DNA from: Wurfbainia villosa
Lineage: Eukaryota > Streptophyta > Magnoliopsida > Zingiberales > Zingiberaceae
Reading direction: 5' to 3'
Assembly: GCA_025175895.1 (NCBI GenBank)
Contig: CM045987.1
Location: forward strand, 31,274,113-31,338,112
Length of the DNA stretch: 64,000 nt
Shown: positions 21,055-32,140 of the stretch, piece by piece
Layout: the number at the start of each line of letters is the position of its first letter
Numbering within the stretch: the stretch's first letter is position 1
Made by a program: the position numbers and the translations under genes
The notes under the pieces: generated by a model
Database searches by the model: none
What the model was told of the DNA's origin: nothing
What the model saw: only the letters and a program-made list of their open reading frames with translations

Positions 21055-22604
21055 TGTTGGTGCAATCGACCCAGGTCACGATTGACCAGGACTCGAGTTT
21101 TGACTCGAGTGATGTTTTGATGTTTCGACAAAAACATATGACAATGTAATTGTCATGGGAAAGTCCAAGTCTTGTGTACTTGGCATGGAAAGTCCAAGTG
21201 AAACACTTGGCATTTGGTAAAGTCCAAGTCTTGAGTACTTGGCATGAAAAGTCTAAGTGGGACACTTGGCACAGGGAAAGTCCAAGCATGGTCTTGGCAT
21301 TTGAGAAGTCTAACATGGGTTGGCAAGGGAAAGTCCAAGCATGGTCTTGGCATTTGTAAAAGTCCAACATGGGTTGGCAAGGGAAAGTCCATGCTTGAGT
21401 CTTGGCATGAGAAGTCCAAGGGGTTTGATATTGGCTGCATAAAGTCCAAGCGGGAGTCTTGGCAGCATAAGTCCAATGTTTGGAGGCGTAAAGTCCAAGC
21501 GGAGTCTTGGCGGCGTAAGTCCAATATGCCTTGGCAGTGTAGACACCGTTAGCATGACATAGCCGAGGGAAGCACCTGGAGGCTAGCGCGATGGATGAAC
21601 AAGTCATGGATGACTTGGAGGGATCCGAGAGGCGTGAGGCTGATGGAGGTGGCTAGAAGGCTTAGGTCTAGGCTAAGGGTGGTCTAGAAAGTATGGGGGC
21701 ACCATACTTGGGTTAAAACCTCATTTTTGAGGTTGGCAGTCGACTGGCATTATGGCCGGTTCGACTGCCGTGAGTCGACTTGAGTTCGACTGCCAATTTA
21801 AAGCTGGAAATGCTCTTGCAGTCGACTGCTCATTGGAGCATTCGATTGGTGTTGACGACAGTCGACTGCCAAGGGTCGGCAATGACCGCCACCCAATGTC
21901 TAGCATATCAGCCTGAGCCGACGCCACGGCTACGGGCGCCGGCAAGATCGCCAATGTTGGCGCCGATCGCCAATGTTGGTACGATCGCCAAGAGATCCGT
22001 TGGAGTTTTTCCAGCGTGGATCGAGCCGTTGTCTCATGACAACAGTGGCATCAGTCGACTGGTGACTTATGGCAGTCGACTGATGGGTGGAAATCTAGGT
22101 CGCACGCAAGGATAAAAGGAGCTCGACGGGAGGGTTTTTGGCATCAGTTCAAAAGGGGTTTTCTTGGGCGATTTGAAGGGGAATTGTTGGTGCTCTTCCA
22201 GTCCTTCAAGGCTAGTCCAAGGCAACCAAAGTGCTCTTGTAAAGTAGTTTTCTTTACTTGCATTATAATTCATTGTTGTAATTGCTTGTATCTATTTCTT
22301 ATTGTTGTAAGAATAGTTTGTAAGAGGTTTCTCCACCTCCGACTTGTGTCGAGAAGGAGTATTTGTGGATAGTGATTGCATTGGCATCGCTAGAGCTCTT
22401 TAGAGTTCGATCCGTGGAGTAGGAACCGGTTCGGTTCTGAACCACGTTATATCCTTGCATTTGTGTGTTTGTGTTTTCGTTAATGCTTTATTATCTTTGT
22501 TTCCACTGCGCTAACGAAATTGTAGAGACGAACACGCGATCGAATTCCATCTACGAACGGTCAAACGCTATTCACCCCCTCTAGCCGTTACAAAGATCCT
22601 AACA
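21055..22604 (+). repeat. 3' LTR of element 2a (1550 bp)
   Basis: Same modules as the 5' LTR, with a fuller palindrome zone (CAGTCGACTG exact at 21737-21746 and again near 22074) and TATA-like GATAAAAG at 22111-22118. The 3' boundary is fixed by CCTAACA and the target duplication. ORFs on both strands in the hairpin array (21032-21607) are artefacts of the repeats. Confidence 0.9.
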
Positions 22605-22661
22605 GATCCTTACTGCTAGTCACTCCAACTACCACTACCCATGAGTGGCTGAGTACTACAC

Positions 22662-22863
22662 TGTTAGTGCCTATAAGTAAGATCCATATATCTCCACAAT
22701 GGTATGATATTATCCACTTTGGGCCCAAGCTCTCATGGTTTTATTTTTGGGCTTTACCCAAAAGGCCTCATGCCAATGGAGAAATCTTTTCATCTTATAA
22801 GAACATGATCTTTTGCATGTCTTACCAATGTGGGACTTTGATTGTATTCCCAATACTCCAACA
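22662..22863 (-). repeat. TRIM 3' LTR
   Basis: 202 bp; differs from its partner mainly by a 4-bp TAAG duplication near its left end and a few transitions. Confidence 0.9.
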
Positions 22864-23185
22864 ATCCCCCCCCCCTCAAACGAAGGACCACATTAACCCC
22901 CCCCCCCCTCAAGCTTATCCATTCTCAAAGGACATCCTCAGTTTGATGTTCGATCCTCAACCCCACCAGGACTTCCTGTCAACTGTCTGTTCCTCCTGAC
23001 CCAGCTAGACTTCCTGCCAGTTGTCCAGCCCTTCTGGCCCAACTGGACTTCTTGCCAGTTGTTCGGTCCTTCCGACCCAACTAGACTTCCTGCTTGGTGT
23101 ATGGTTCTCTTGATCCAGACATGGGAGCTCAACTTCCTTCGTTCGAGGTTCATGGCTTGACATGGACCATGGCTCTGATACCAAT

Positions 23186-23383
23186 TGTTAGTGCCTATAA
23201 GATCCACATATCTCCACAATGGTATGATATTGTGCACTTTGGGCCCAAGCCCTCATGGTTTTATTTTTGGGCTTTACCCAAAAGGCCTCATACCAATGGA
23301 GATATCTTTTCATCTTATAAGCACATGATCTTTTCCATGTCTTACCAATGTAGGATTTTGATTGTATTCCCAATACTTCAACA
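23186..23383 (-). repeat. TRIM 5' LTR
   Basis: 198 bp, adjacent to the PBS at 23171-23183. Confidence 0.9.
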
Positions 23384-25639
23384 TACACGACAGGATAAGA
23401 TGCACGCAACTCCAACTACTACTATCATACAATGGACAAGTGTGGTACAATAGATAAACTGCACTCACACTAGCTACCACTACCCTGAGTGGTTGAGGAG
23501 GCAGTGATGACTGACGACCCTCTCAACCATAAGGGAGACTATGTCGACAGCATGCATGTAATGTAATGATGCACAACTCCATACACATAAATCCACAACA
23601 CACTCTCTATCTCTCAGAGAGTCATATACAACAGACAGACAACCATGCTAGGATCTCCAGTTCGTAAACAAAACTCTATCGACAACCCACTCAACCATAC
23701 ACAGAAGACATGAACCATAATAGATACACAATGCAAAGTAATATGATACGACAATCAACTCTACATTTAGGTCCATCACCTACCCCCAGTAATACAAGAT
23801 GGTAACCCAAACCAAGACTACAACTATGCTGAGCTACATGCACTTATACAATATCTATAAATCAAACATATATATAATCTGTAATCAATAATAGTGATGA
23901 AACAAGACTGTATTGATATAGAATGAATATCTCAAAATTCAACGGCTAAGTATCAAGCACAAGAATAAGTAGAGTGGAGTCAAGGCAATGATACTATTAT
24001 CTTCATAAAGTTCATGTACTAAGATCATCGATCTTCTAAACCAAAGGAAGGAATTACCCACCTAGAATGTAGACTGTGCTAATTGTATTCACGTCTGCGA
24101 ACCTGCCTTGTATCAAAGTCCTGAAATCATAAAATACCAATATAACCAAAATAAAACTAACCACCAATATAATCCAACAAAAACACCACTACAACAATAA
24201 TCATGAACAATACCATTAGTGTATAGTTCGGGACTTACCTCACACTGATTCCACCTCACCCAGCTTCTTAATCTGCTTAAGGAATTTGGTCTCTATTTAA
24301 TCTGAATCAATCTACCATAACACACAATGAACAGGGAACTATATCATCACTACATAATTATAGCACATCCAGATCAGTTTACTAAATAAAACTGATACAC
24401 AACTATGAATAACTAAGTCCTACTTACCAATAAAACAACCCCATTCACTAACTATTAATCATCGATTCAACTACAACATCATCTATAATTATCATACCAC
24501 AATTGTAATTCAATGAACACCCAAATCCACACTTACCTAGCGTCGTTCCACTTTCCTCACAATGAATCCAGAAGTAAACCCACTATCGAAACTTGTAATC
24601 ACTGTTCACCAACTATTGCTTACTAATCCACAAATAAATCTGCTCATACTATAACAATCTGTTCACCTAATCAACATCAAGAGCTCAGCTAACTTAGGAA
24701 TGGACCACAAGACAAATGACATGAAATTGTCTCCCATGGCAAAGGCAAATTGGTCGCAAGGAGAAACCACGATGACAGAGATGCTGCGATGGAGATTGAC
24801 AGATCACAACCACATAAGGACCAATGGAGCTCTTTGCAGTTGAGATTAACAAAACACAACCAAGGGAATTTGTCAGAGCTTGCTGCTAAATGCCCAACTC
24901 CTCTTTTCTTGGCGACCAACACTCATAGCTGGTGGTCAATGAGTGAAGTGTGGTGGCAGAAACATGACATAGAGAGGTCGTTGGAGCCTAATGCCTACGG
25001 GATCAACAATGCCAGCCTAGGGAGAGTCGACGACAATGGTGATTAGGTGCAGTGATGGCATCACCAAGCCGAGCTCACACTAAGAGATGTCGACAATCGA
25101 TCTTAGCTGCAATAGTGTTGGTGCGGGCAACACTACAGAGGGGAATAATAGCAGAGTCGATCGAGCTATGAGGAAGAAGGAACGACTGATGGACGCTGGC
25201 GCTTGTGGCATCCAACTGTGAGATCAGGAGAAATAAGGAGAGCGATGAAGATCGAGAGAAAATGTAGAGGTCGACGACGATGAGGAAAAGAAAAAGAGGG
25301 ATTGCAGTTTGCGATCGGGGAAATCGAGGAATGCTGCGAAGAAGAAGTGGCCAATTGGGAGAAATAGGAATGGGGAAAAATGATGGAAATAATTAAGGCC
25401 CAGCCTTATAGGTAGCCAAACTTAGGATTAATTTATTAACCCTTAATCCATCTCTCATTAATCCAATAATCCAAAGAGACTTTGTAAAGCCTATTCGACC
25501 TTTTCCCATAAACTGCCACAAATAAATCATTTTTAATTCTGAAAATTTCTAAAAATTCCTGAAAATTCTATAAGATAATTTACTAATTAACTAGAGGTAT
25601 TTTATTATTATTTTATTTTTTCGATATCTCACAGTTTAT

Positions 25640-26165
25640 GTTAGGATTTGGTTTATTTTCCTTGTTGGCAAGCATTACAAAGTTTACTTTCAACAATTTT
25701 TAGTTTAGGTAAGCCTCAAACTAAGTTAGTTTCACTTAATCTAGTTATATACTTAAAGTTGATGTGAGCAATTCTTCTATGACACAACCAACTTTCCTCT
25801 TGCTGTGTCAAATGACACTTGATTAAGAATCTTTCTAAATTTATTGAATAGATATTTTTATCCCTAACTTCGTTAAGTAATATGTTTGAATTTTCAATAT
25901 TATTAATCAAACATTCATTTGATAGAAATTTTACTTCATAATCAGCATCACATAACTGACTTATACTAAGTATATTAAATTTGAAATTTTCTATAAGCAA
26001 AACTTTATGTATAACAGAATTTGATTTCAATTCAATATTTCCTAATCTAATTACCTTAAGTTTGCCATTGTTTTCAAAGGCGACTAAACCTAGGTTCTTG
26101 AATTTTAATTTTGTGAACTTTTGACTAGTTCTAGTCATGTGTCTGGAGCAGCCACTATCCAGAAT
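25640..26165 (-). pseudogene. pol: Copia protease and GAG_pre-integrase domain (element 4b)
   Basis: Minus strand. At 26155-26130 the frame reads ILDSGCSRHMTR, the aspartic protease active-site motif D-S-G of copia elements with the conserved SRHMT. It continues through KLKVIRLGNIELKS, NILSISQLCDADYEVKF to SWLCHRRIAHINFKYITRL (pre-integrase His motif) and then GLPKLKIVESKLCNACQQGK, the zinc-binding CxxC start of integrase, with one or two stops after NLV and QGK. Long enough to place the element in Ty1/copia with certainty. Confidence 0.9.
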
Positions 26166-26219
26166 TCATCAATCCATTCTAAAGTCCAACATCAATGAAT
26201 TCAAATTTTGAATAACTTG

Positions 26220-26595
26220 AATTGATTTAAAAAATTTATTAGGATTTGATTAATTTTAAGTTAATTAATTTGAGTTGAGTTGAATTGATTAATTTGAATT
26301 GTGTTGATTTGATTAGAATTGAGTCGATTAATTTGAGTTATGTTAATTTGATTGAGTTGAGTTGAGTTGTATAGAATTGAATTGATTAAGTTGTGTATAT
26401 TTGATTAGAATTAAGTTGATTAATTTGAGTTGAATTGAATTGATTAAAATTGTGTTGATTAATCTGAGTTGTATTGATTTGATTAGAATTGAGTTGGTTA
26501 ATTGGAGTTGTGTGAGTTGTGTTAATTTGATTGAGTTGATTAAGTTGAGTTGAGTTGAGTAAAATAAGTTGAATTAGAATTAAGCTTAATCATCT
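26220..26595. repeat. Degenerate GAGTTGA/GAATTGA array
   Basis: About 370 bp built of TTGA-containing words (TTGAGTTGA, TTGAATTGATTAA, GTTGATTTGATTAGAATTGA) with about 45-bp higher order. It lies between the gag end and the protease of 4b, so it either expanded within the coding region or was inserted there. Confidence 0.75.
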
Positions 26596-26754
26596 CACCC
26601 AATCTAGATTTTCAATACACGTTAATCTTATAGGTTTTGAGAGATGAGGATTCATTTTTATCTTGATTAATTTTAATGAAAATTTTCAAAGTTTTTAAAC
26701 TTGTATTAGATTCAAGTTTAGCTTGCTCTAATCAAGTACGTTTTTCCAAAATTT

Positions 26755-27000
26755 ACTTCCAGATAGTGGCGAGGCATATGGCCTTCTTGGATATCAGGAG
26801 GACCGCTTCCTAAGACAAAGTCAATGAAGGAATCAAGTACTTGACTCACTTTGGACTAAGCTTTGGTCGAATTAGTTAAAGACTTAGTGAGTTAGATTCA
26901 GTTAGTTTCACTTGACTTAGTGCACCAAGTCGTGGTGAGGCATATGACCTTCTTTGGATATCAGGTGGACCACTTCCTAGACATGCACTTCGAAGAGCTT
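26755..27000 (-). repeat. Direct duplication of a 55-bp segment in gag 4b
   Basis: The segment with GCGAGGCATATGGCCTTCTT and GGACCGCTTCCTA (about 26768-26815) recurs at about 26936-26985 with a few transitions. Lies in the degraded gag-pro linker of 4b. Confidence 0.7.
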
Positions 27001-27119
27001 CCCTAACTTACTATCAGTTCACTTCGTCTTAGTACTAGATTGTTCAAGTTTAAACTACTTTATTTCCTATCTAGTTCATTTTAAATTAAGCAAGTAAAGT
27101 AAACTAAGCATGCAAGAAT

Positions 27120-28403
27120 TCAACTAATTAAAGAAACAAGCAAAGAGTTAGCTCCCCCTAAGTGATAACTTAGTCGAGTTTTATTCACTAAGTGAACTCG
27201 ACTCTTGGGAACCCAAAATTGGTTTGGTCCAATTTGGTTGACTAAGGTAGACTTAGGAACCCATGTTTGGACTCGACTCTTAGCATTTTGGCTAAGTAAT
27301 GACATGTAATTTTTTTGTGTCCTTAGTCTTATATCCGAGTTTGGACTTGTAGTACATAGCTTGTTGAGACTCAAGCATCATGTTGAGATACCTAGAGCAC
27401 GAGGGGAACCTTTCCAACATTCTGGTGGGATCTCCTACTTACCTTTTTAGGACAGAGTTCTCTTCCTCAAGCTTTGCAACTTGAGTTGAGTCTCTATCCT
27501 CAACTTGGCAAGTCGAAGTCTTTGAGTTGACTTGCTCCTTAAGTACTTGGACTTCCTTAAAAAGTGAGTCTACTCGGTTCTTGGACTTAGCTAATTTTCT
27601 TCCTAGGCATGCAATAATGTTATACAATTTATCTTCTAGGGGAGATGTTACCTCATTTGAACCTTCAAAAATGGATGCGGATCTATGGCTTGTATCGAAC
27701 TCGAACTCATGTCTTAACTCGGCTTCGGACTCGTCGGTTGCCATGAGCACTATAAAGCATGTCTTTGATATTTCCACGTCCGACTCTTCCGATGATGACT
27801 TGTCCAAGGTTGCCTTAGATGCTTCTTTCCTTTTCCTTTTTTCTCAATTTGGATTTCTTTCTTTTTTTGTTTGTTCCTTCCATCAAAACTAAACCATCCT
27901 CGGGTTGACTCAAGTTAGCATGTTCATGCAATAAAATTAATTTATCCTATAAATCTTTTGAATTTTTGAATGATTTGACTCGATCTAGTTCCTCTTTTGT
28001 TAGCTCGCATTGCAAGGTGTCTAATGCCTTATAATCAACTTGGGCCTTTTTCCTTATATTAGCAGTCCATTTTTTTCGGATCTAACAACTCTCCCGAGTT
28101 ATTAACCAGAGCAATGAAGACTTTACTAATGTTAAACCAAACATCAAGATCAATTTTAAGAAAGCACTTCATCTGCCTCTTCTAGTAACTAATGTCCTCT
28201 CCGTTAAAGAGAGGAGGGCTGATGCTGCTAAAACCCTCTAAATGCGATATTTTTGAATTTTTTAATGATGCGGCAACGGATTTGCTACCTTCTTTTAGGA
28301 GATTGGATGATGACATCAAGGAGGATTGGGGGTCCTCTCTGGCTGCAATAATAAAAGAAAGAGATGATGACGATGAAGCAAGCAACAGAGAATGATGATG
28401 CAA
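27120..28403 (-). pseudogene. gag: Copia Gag of element 4b, decayed
   Basis: Minus strand, in several frames. The N-terminal part near 28250-28190 reads EGFSSISPPLFNGEDISYWK, the standard copia Gag opening (compare 4a). A middle part (27807-27439) has acidic SSSEESDVE and a coiled coil (LAKSKNRVDSLFKEVQVLKE). The C-terminal part (27374-27120) contains TWVPKSTLVNQIGPNQFWVPKS, the tryptophan-rich spacer before protease. No zinc knuckle is recognisable any more. The ORF 27527-27892 on the plus strand is a shadow. Confidence 0.75.
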
Positions 28404-29440
28404 GATTTAATGTAGTTCAGAATTCCAATTCCTACTCCACGGGATGAGCTCTAGAGCAAGCTACGGTGCTAAAACACCTTAAATATAAAATTCCTCCTTC
28501 TCGGAAGAACTTTCGGTGGTGGAGAAAACACCTTACAAGTCAAGATGTGCACAAAACAAAGAGATGAATAAAACTATAATAGTCTTCTAACCTCTTCTCC
28601 CTTCTCTGATTTCCTCCCTTTCCTTCCCCTTTTGGTTGTCCTCCTCTTTTGCGGAAAGCTCCTCTCTTCTTTCGATGTCCTCCCCCTTGAGTGTCCAGAA
28701 GTCCCTTGAATGGAAATCGATTGATCCCCTTTCCTTCCTTCTTTGCTTCCCTTTATACCTGCTCCAATGGAGCCAATTGTGATTTAACAAACCACCGAGA
28801 TCACCGTCCACGTGGAAGCCCCCTTTTACCTAAGGAATAATTCTGTTAGGAAGATAGTAAATGGAGACTCGTGAGAATCTTATGTGGGGTCCTAGTTTGT
28901 TATACCGCTTAACAAACTCTTATGAGCAAGCGTATTGAGGAGCGTCCTCCCCTTTTCTTTATCCTCTCTTTCTCCCCTAAAGGTCTTTATTTTTCCTAGT
29001 CACTTCTTCTGACTTCTCCATCAACTCAATCCTATTTCCCGGATGACCCTTGTCTTACTTTCCTAACGTATTCCCCTATACCCTTTTGGTTTATTGAAAT
29101 CGAGGTACGTATGACTCAACTCGGCACACTGAGTTGACATTTGGCCTTGTGACGACCATCAGGCCCACACACTTATACCCTCCTTAATTTTCCCGAGTTG
29201 ATTCCTGAGTCATTCCTGACTCATTTCCCCGAGTTACTTTTCGCCCATTAGGCATATCCATCCTACCATGGGTTGCAACCTCATCAACTCGGTCTATTTC
29301 CCCCAGTCAGGTCTACCTAGACCAAACGGTATATCCTATACTACATTCCTTCCTTCATACTTTACCTTACCACTCATATTTCCTTTCTCCAACGCTTAAA
29401 TCATGGTATAGCAGTATCATTTAAAAATTTATAGAATATT
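28404..29440 (-). other. Possible inserted LTR or diverged leader in element 4b, borders unresolved
   Basis: Between gag and PBS of 4b. Differs from the minisatellite leader of 4a. Near 28410-28470 it resembles (minus strand) the R/U5 part of other LTRs here (GAGCTC..CCGTGGAGTAGGAA..., compare 17220-17260) and has a TATA-like TATAAAGG on the minus strand (complement of about 28750-28757). I could not find matching target duplications. CT-rich ORF 28587-28811 is not supported. Confidence 0.4.
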
Positions 29441-29658
29441 TTATTATTAAAAAATGTTCCTAGAGTTACAAAAATGGAGTGATGTTACACTAGTGCAAAA
29501 AGGAAATTTATACTCAAGCAAGCAAGATGAAAAAATATTAGAAAAATTAATTTGATGCAAGAATTAAAATTAAAGCACTAAAAACACGAGTAAAGAAAAT
29601 TTTCTTCACTCACTTGGTGGTTGCACCAAAATCAGAGCACCCCCGCTATGATACCAAT

Positions 29659-30152
29659 TGTAGGATCGGAGAGTTCCGAGAGAGGGGGTGAATCTCGGAA
29701 GTTATAAAATTTCCTTTTTAGATTTTTAAAACTTTTCTTTTGCATTGAAAATAATGAGTTATACAGTAGAATAAAATAAAACAAATAGATAGATATTTTT
29801 ATTTGGTTCACAACCCTAGCTGGGTTGCTACTCCAAGGCTCGTAGCTCTCCGAGAGCTACCTCGATGGGAAATCCACTAAAAGGCCCTCCAATTTTGAAA
29901 CTCTCAAACTTAGAGGGTATTCACTTCTTACAAAGAATAAAGAAAAAGATAACACACTACCTTCTCTTGAATTAAAGTACAAGAAAAATTAAATACAAGC
30001 AAATAAAACTATACCGACACTTATAGAGATGTAAAGGTAGCTCGGAATGTTGGCCTTTCAAATTGTCAGTGTGTCAATTCTTTTCCAGATGAGAGATGAT
30101 GGCGACAACACTTGAATGTATTTGAATTCTTTATCTAGGATTTGGTCCTCCA
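29659..30152 (-). repeat. 5' LTR of copia 4b, truncated
   Basis: Starts at the PBS side with TGTAGGATCGGAGAG and is nearly the same as 12785-13260 of LTR 4a, including GGTTCACAACCCTAGCTGGG and the CGTAGCTCTCCGAGAGCTACC inverted repeat. Ends where LTR 1c begins. Confidence 0.85.
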
Positions 30153-31374
30153 TGTTAGGGCAATCAACCCGTGATATGGTTTTGATGTGTGTGGCAAAGG
30201 GTTTAAGTTAGGATGTTTGGAATTGATATGTGCGTTGGAGTCTTGCAGGACATAGTAATTTGCACATGGAGCATTGGCGAGTTTCACCTCTCATGACTCG
30301 GTCCTTGAGTCGGTGAAGGATGGCTTTGCGGAACCTATGCGCTTGGAGCATCCGAAGGACCGCCGGACGAGGAGATTGGAGTGAAGCCGGAGGAAGTAGA
30401 CTTCAGGGTGAGACGCGAAGGATGGCGCTACAGAGCCATGCGCTTGGCGCATCCGAGGGACGTGGTCGGACGAAGACAACTTCAAAGGCGAGGGACTCCA
30501 AGGGATGAGAGTGAGCGAATGTAACCCGGGAAGGGGTAGTGCACTTAGGTGGAACTTGGCCAATTGGCTAAGTGTCGGATGGGATTTTTCGACACCAGTC
30601 GACTGCCATGTAATGGTAATCGACTACTCTAAGTCAACTATGACTCGACTAGTGTTCGAGTCCGATTCATGTGCCAACGATCAGCCATGGATTGGCGATT
30701 GGCAGATCCTGATCGATGATGAAGGCATCAGTTGACTGGTCGCAAGGGTTTTAGGCACAGAATGGAGTGTCCGCTTCTGGCACTCGATTTATAGCTCCAT
30801 CAGTCGACTGATGGCAAGAATAGTCGACTGATGTGGGAGCAGTTAGATGAAATCCAATGTGGAAAAAGTCATTATTGGGCAACGACTACGGGATCAGTTG
30901 ACTGATCGGGGGCATCAGTCTACTGGTCCTTTGTCAACGGGAAGAAACTCTCTTCCTCTATAAAGAGGAGGGGTGAGGGCCTTTGGGAGGTCAATGTTCA
31001 TGCTCTAAACTCTCCCAAAGTGCCCTAAAGGTTTTCCATCCTCTTACTTGAGCTTATTTACATCATATTGTAAGAGGAGTGATTCTTGTGTAAAAGGTTA
31101 CCTCCACCTAGCTTGGTGCAAAGGAGAGATCTAGTGGATTTGGCAAAGGAGTGATTCACCTTGGACGAATCGGGTCGTGGATCAGCGGCAATGCCGTGAA
31201 CCAAGTTATATTCTCTTATTAGCATTGATTATCTTTTGTTTGTCTCTTAATTGTCTTTATTAGTATATTCCGCTTGCGCTAACATATTTGTAGATGAGCA
31301 ATTGAACGAATGACTTCCACCATCTACGTATTAGGCTATTCACCCCCCTCTAGGCAGCCACCATCGACCCCACA
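30153..31374 (+). repeat. 5' LTR of element 1c (1222 bp)
   Basis: TGTTAGGGCAATCAACCC ... GACCCCACA. Palindrome zone 30596-30920 (exact CAGTCGACTG at 30801-30810), TATAAAGA at 30959-30966, R/U5 with ATTCACCCCCCTCTAG about 30 nt before the end. The hairpin array seen in 1a is absent. The last bases (CACA for CAACA) are mutated. ORFs 30291-30735 are not genes. Confidence 0.85.
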
Positions 31375-31376
31375 AG

Positions 31377-31388
31377 TGGTATCAGATC
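31377..31388 (+). other. Primer-binding site of element 1c
   Basis: GTGGTATCAGAT-type site two bases after the LTR (AAGTGGTATCAGATCC); complements initiator tRNA-Met with one mismatch. Confidence 0.75.
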
Positions 31389-31437
31389 CAAGGCACTTGT
31401 TGAGGACTAACCACCTCTACAAGCACTATATCAAGAG

Positions 31438-32140
31438 ATGGTCGGCTCAAACATTCATCCGTCGAGGTTCGAGGGGGAATTCGCTTGGTGGAAGAAACGA
31501 ATGGAAGTATTCTTTGAAACCGATTTCGATATCATGCTTATAATGGAAAACGGTTTTGAGATGCCTAGGGATGAAGAGGGAAGAATACTAGACAAATCAA
31601 GGTGGACTAAAAAGCAAAGAGAGGAGCACCTTGCAAATTCAAAGGCTAAGCACCATCTCCTCAACGTACTCCCCCAACAATAAATAAATCGGATTGGGGA
31701 ATGCTCTATTGCCAAAGAGATGTGGGAGAAGCTAGTGGAGATTCATGAAGGCACATCTGAGGCCAAGATTGCAAGGAGAGATGTCTTTCGCTCCCAACTA
31801 TCCAATATCAAACTTGAAAAGGGAGAGAAGGTAAAATCCCTACACTCTAGGTTTAAGAAAATTCTAACCGGTTTGACAAGTGTAGGGGAAAAGATCTCCA
31901 ACCAGGATATGGTAATGAAGGTTATAGATGCCTTTCCCCGGTCCTCAAGATGGAGTTCAATGGTGGACTCTTTTTACATCTCCAAGAACCTAGAAGTTAG
32001 CACCTTGGAGGAATTCTTCTCAACCATGGAGCTCCATGAAACAAGGCTCGAAGGAGTAGTAGAAGAGCCAAAACTTCAACCATCAAGGGGAGTGGCACTA
32101 TTGGCCAACAAGGGGAAGAAGAAGATGGAGACTCCCTCCT
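31438..32140 (+). pseudogene. gag: Gag of element 1c, 5' part, one stop, cut by gypsy LTR
   Basis: Starts MVGSNIHPSRFEGEFAWWKKRMEVFFE. One in-frame TAA at 31681-31683 interrupts it at the position where 1a also has a stop; from 31684 it is in frame again and continues at 31720 as MWEKLVEIHEGTSEAKIARRD through the UBN2-type region (DAFPRSSRWSSMVDSFYI, LEEFFSTMELHETRLEG) to KKKMETPS, where the gypsy LTR starts. The ORF's last residues (LSHPESMPCRK...) are LTR sequence. Knuckle and C-terminus are missing. Confidence 0.85.

Larger units (their letters stand above)
16009..22604 (+). mobile_element. Gag-only LTR retrotransposon, copy 2a, complete (6596 bp)
   Basis: 5' LTR 16009-17426, PBS 17429, gag 17501-19167, non-coding 3' region, polypurine tract 21041-21054, 3' LTR 21055-22604. 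Flanks are GATCT (16004-16008) and GATCC (22605-22609), a target duplication with one mismatch. No protease, integrase or RT motif occurs in the 3.6-kb internal region. Non-autonomous: it would rely on enzymes from a related copia element. It is inserted in the gypsy solo LTR. Confidence 0.9.
22662..23383 (-). mobile_element. TRIM (terminal-repeat retrotransposon in miniature), complete, 722 bp
   Basis: Two 198-202 bp terminal repeats (22662-22863 and 23186-23383) starting TGTTAGTGCCTATAAG and ending CAATACT(C/T)CAACA. Left of the right repeat is GGCTCTGATACCA (23171-23183), a minus-strand PBS TGGTATCAGAGCC; right of the left repeat are C-tracts (22868-22914), a minus-strand polypurine tract. 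The 320-bp interior has no ORF. Perfect target duplications TACAC flank it (22657-22661, 23384-23388). The interior holds GACCCA/CTAGACTTCCTGCC repeats resembling those of LTR 4a. Non-autonomous, nested in the gypsy solo LTR. Confidence 0.95.
14834..25633 (-). mobile_element. Gypsy solo LTR (about 3.5 kb net) with two nested elements
   Basis: Ends TGTCACGCCCCGAGAG (left) and ATATCTCACA (right), the same termini as the Tekay-like LTRs at 32141-35711 and 41583-45341. It is flanked by perfect 5-bp duplications GTTTA (14829-14833 and 25634-25638). Removing nested element 2a and the TRIM leaves about 3470 bp, the length of one such LTR, and no internal gypsy sequence is present, so this is a solo LTR left by LTR-LTR recombination. 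Its ORFs (14880-15582, 24689-25354) are non-coding in the other copies of the LTR. Stretches 14835-16003, 22610-22661 and 23389-25633 hold only this LTR. Confidence 0.85.
25634..30152 (-). mobile_element. Copia retrotransposon 4b, 5' half (continues at 14674-14833)
   Basis: Minus strand from 30152: partial LTR (30152-29659), PBS (29658-29643, TTGGTATCATAGCGGGG), leader, gag (about 28400-27120), protease and pre-integrase (26160-25640); the integrase start lies beyond the gypsy solo LTR at 14822-14674. The LTR was cut by insertion of element 1c at 30153. Same family as 4a. RT and RNase H are not in the window. Confidence 0.8.
30153..32140 (+). mobile_element. Gag-only retrotransposon 1c, 5' half (plus strand)
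   Basis: 5' LTR 30153-31374, PBS 31377, gag from 31438 to the junction with the gypsy LTR at 32141. The 3' half of this copy is not found on the far side of the gypsy block (45342 onward is family 2), which points to loss by rearrangement. Confidence 0.85.

Noticed and set aside
24750..25046. 98-aa ORF near the end of the solo LTR
   Set aside because: Lies in the LTR; frame is not kept in 32141-35711 or 41583-45341.
29476..29490. CACTAGTGCAAAAA at about 29490 as a CACTA transposon terminus
   Set aside because: No subterminal repeats or opposite end nearby; probably chance within the leader of 4b.
30291..30735. ORFs in LTR 1c and their counterparts at 1756-2119, 46488-46807, 50604-50950
   Set aside because: Similar peptides arise because the DNA of this LTR part is repeated; frames contain different breaks and no start or domain is shared.
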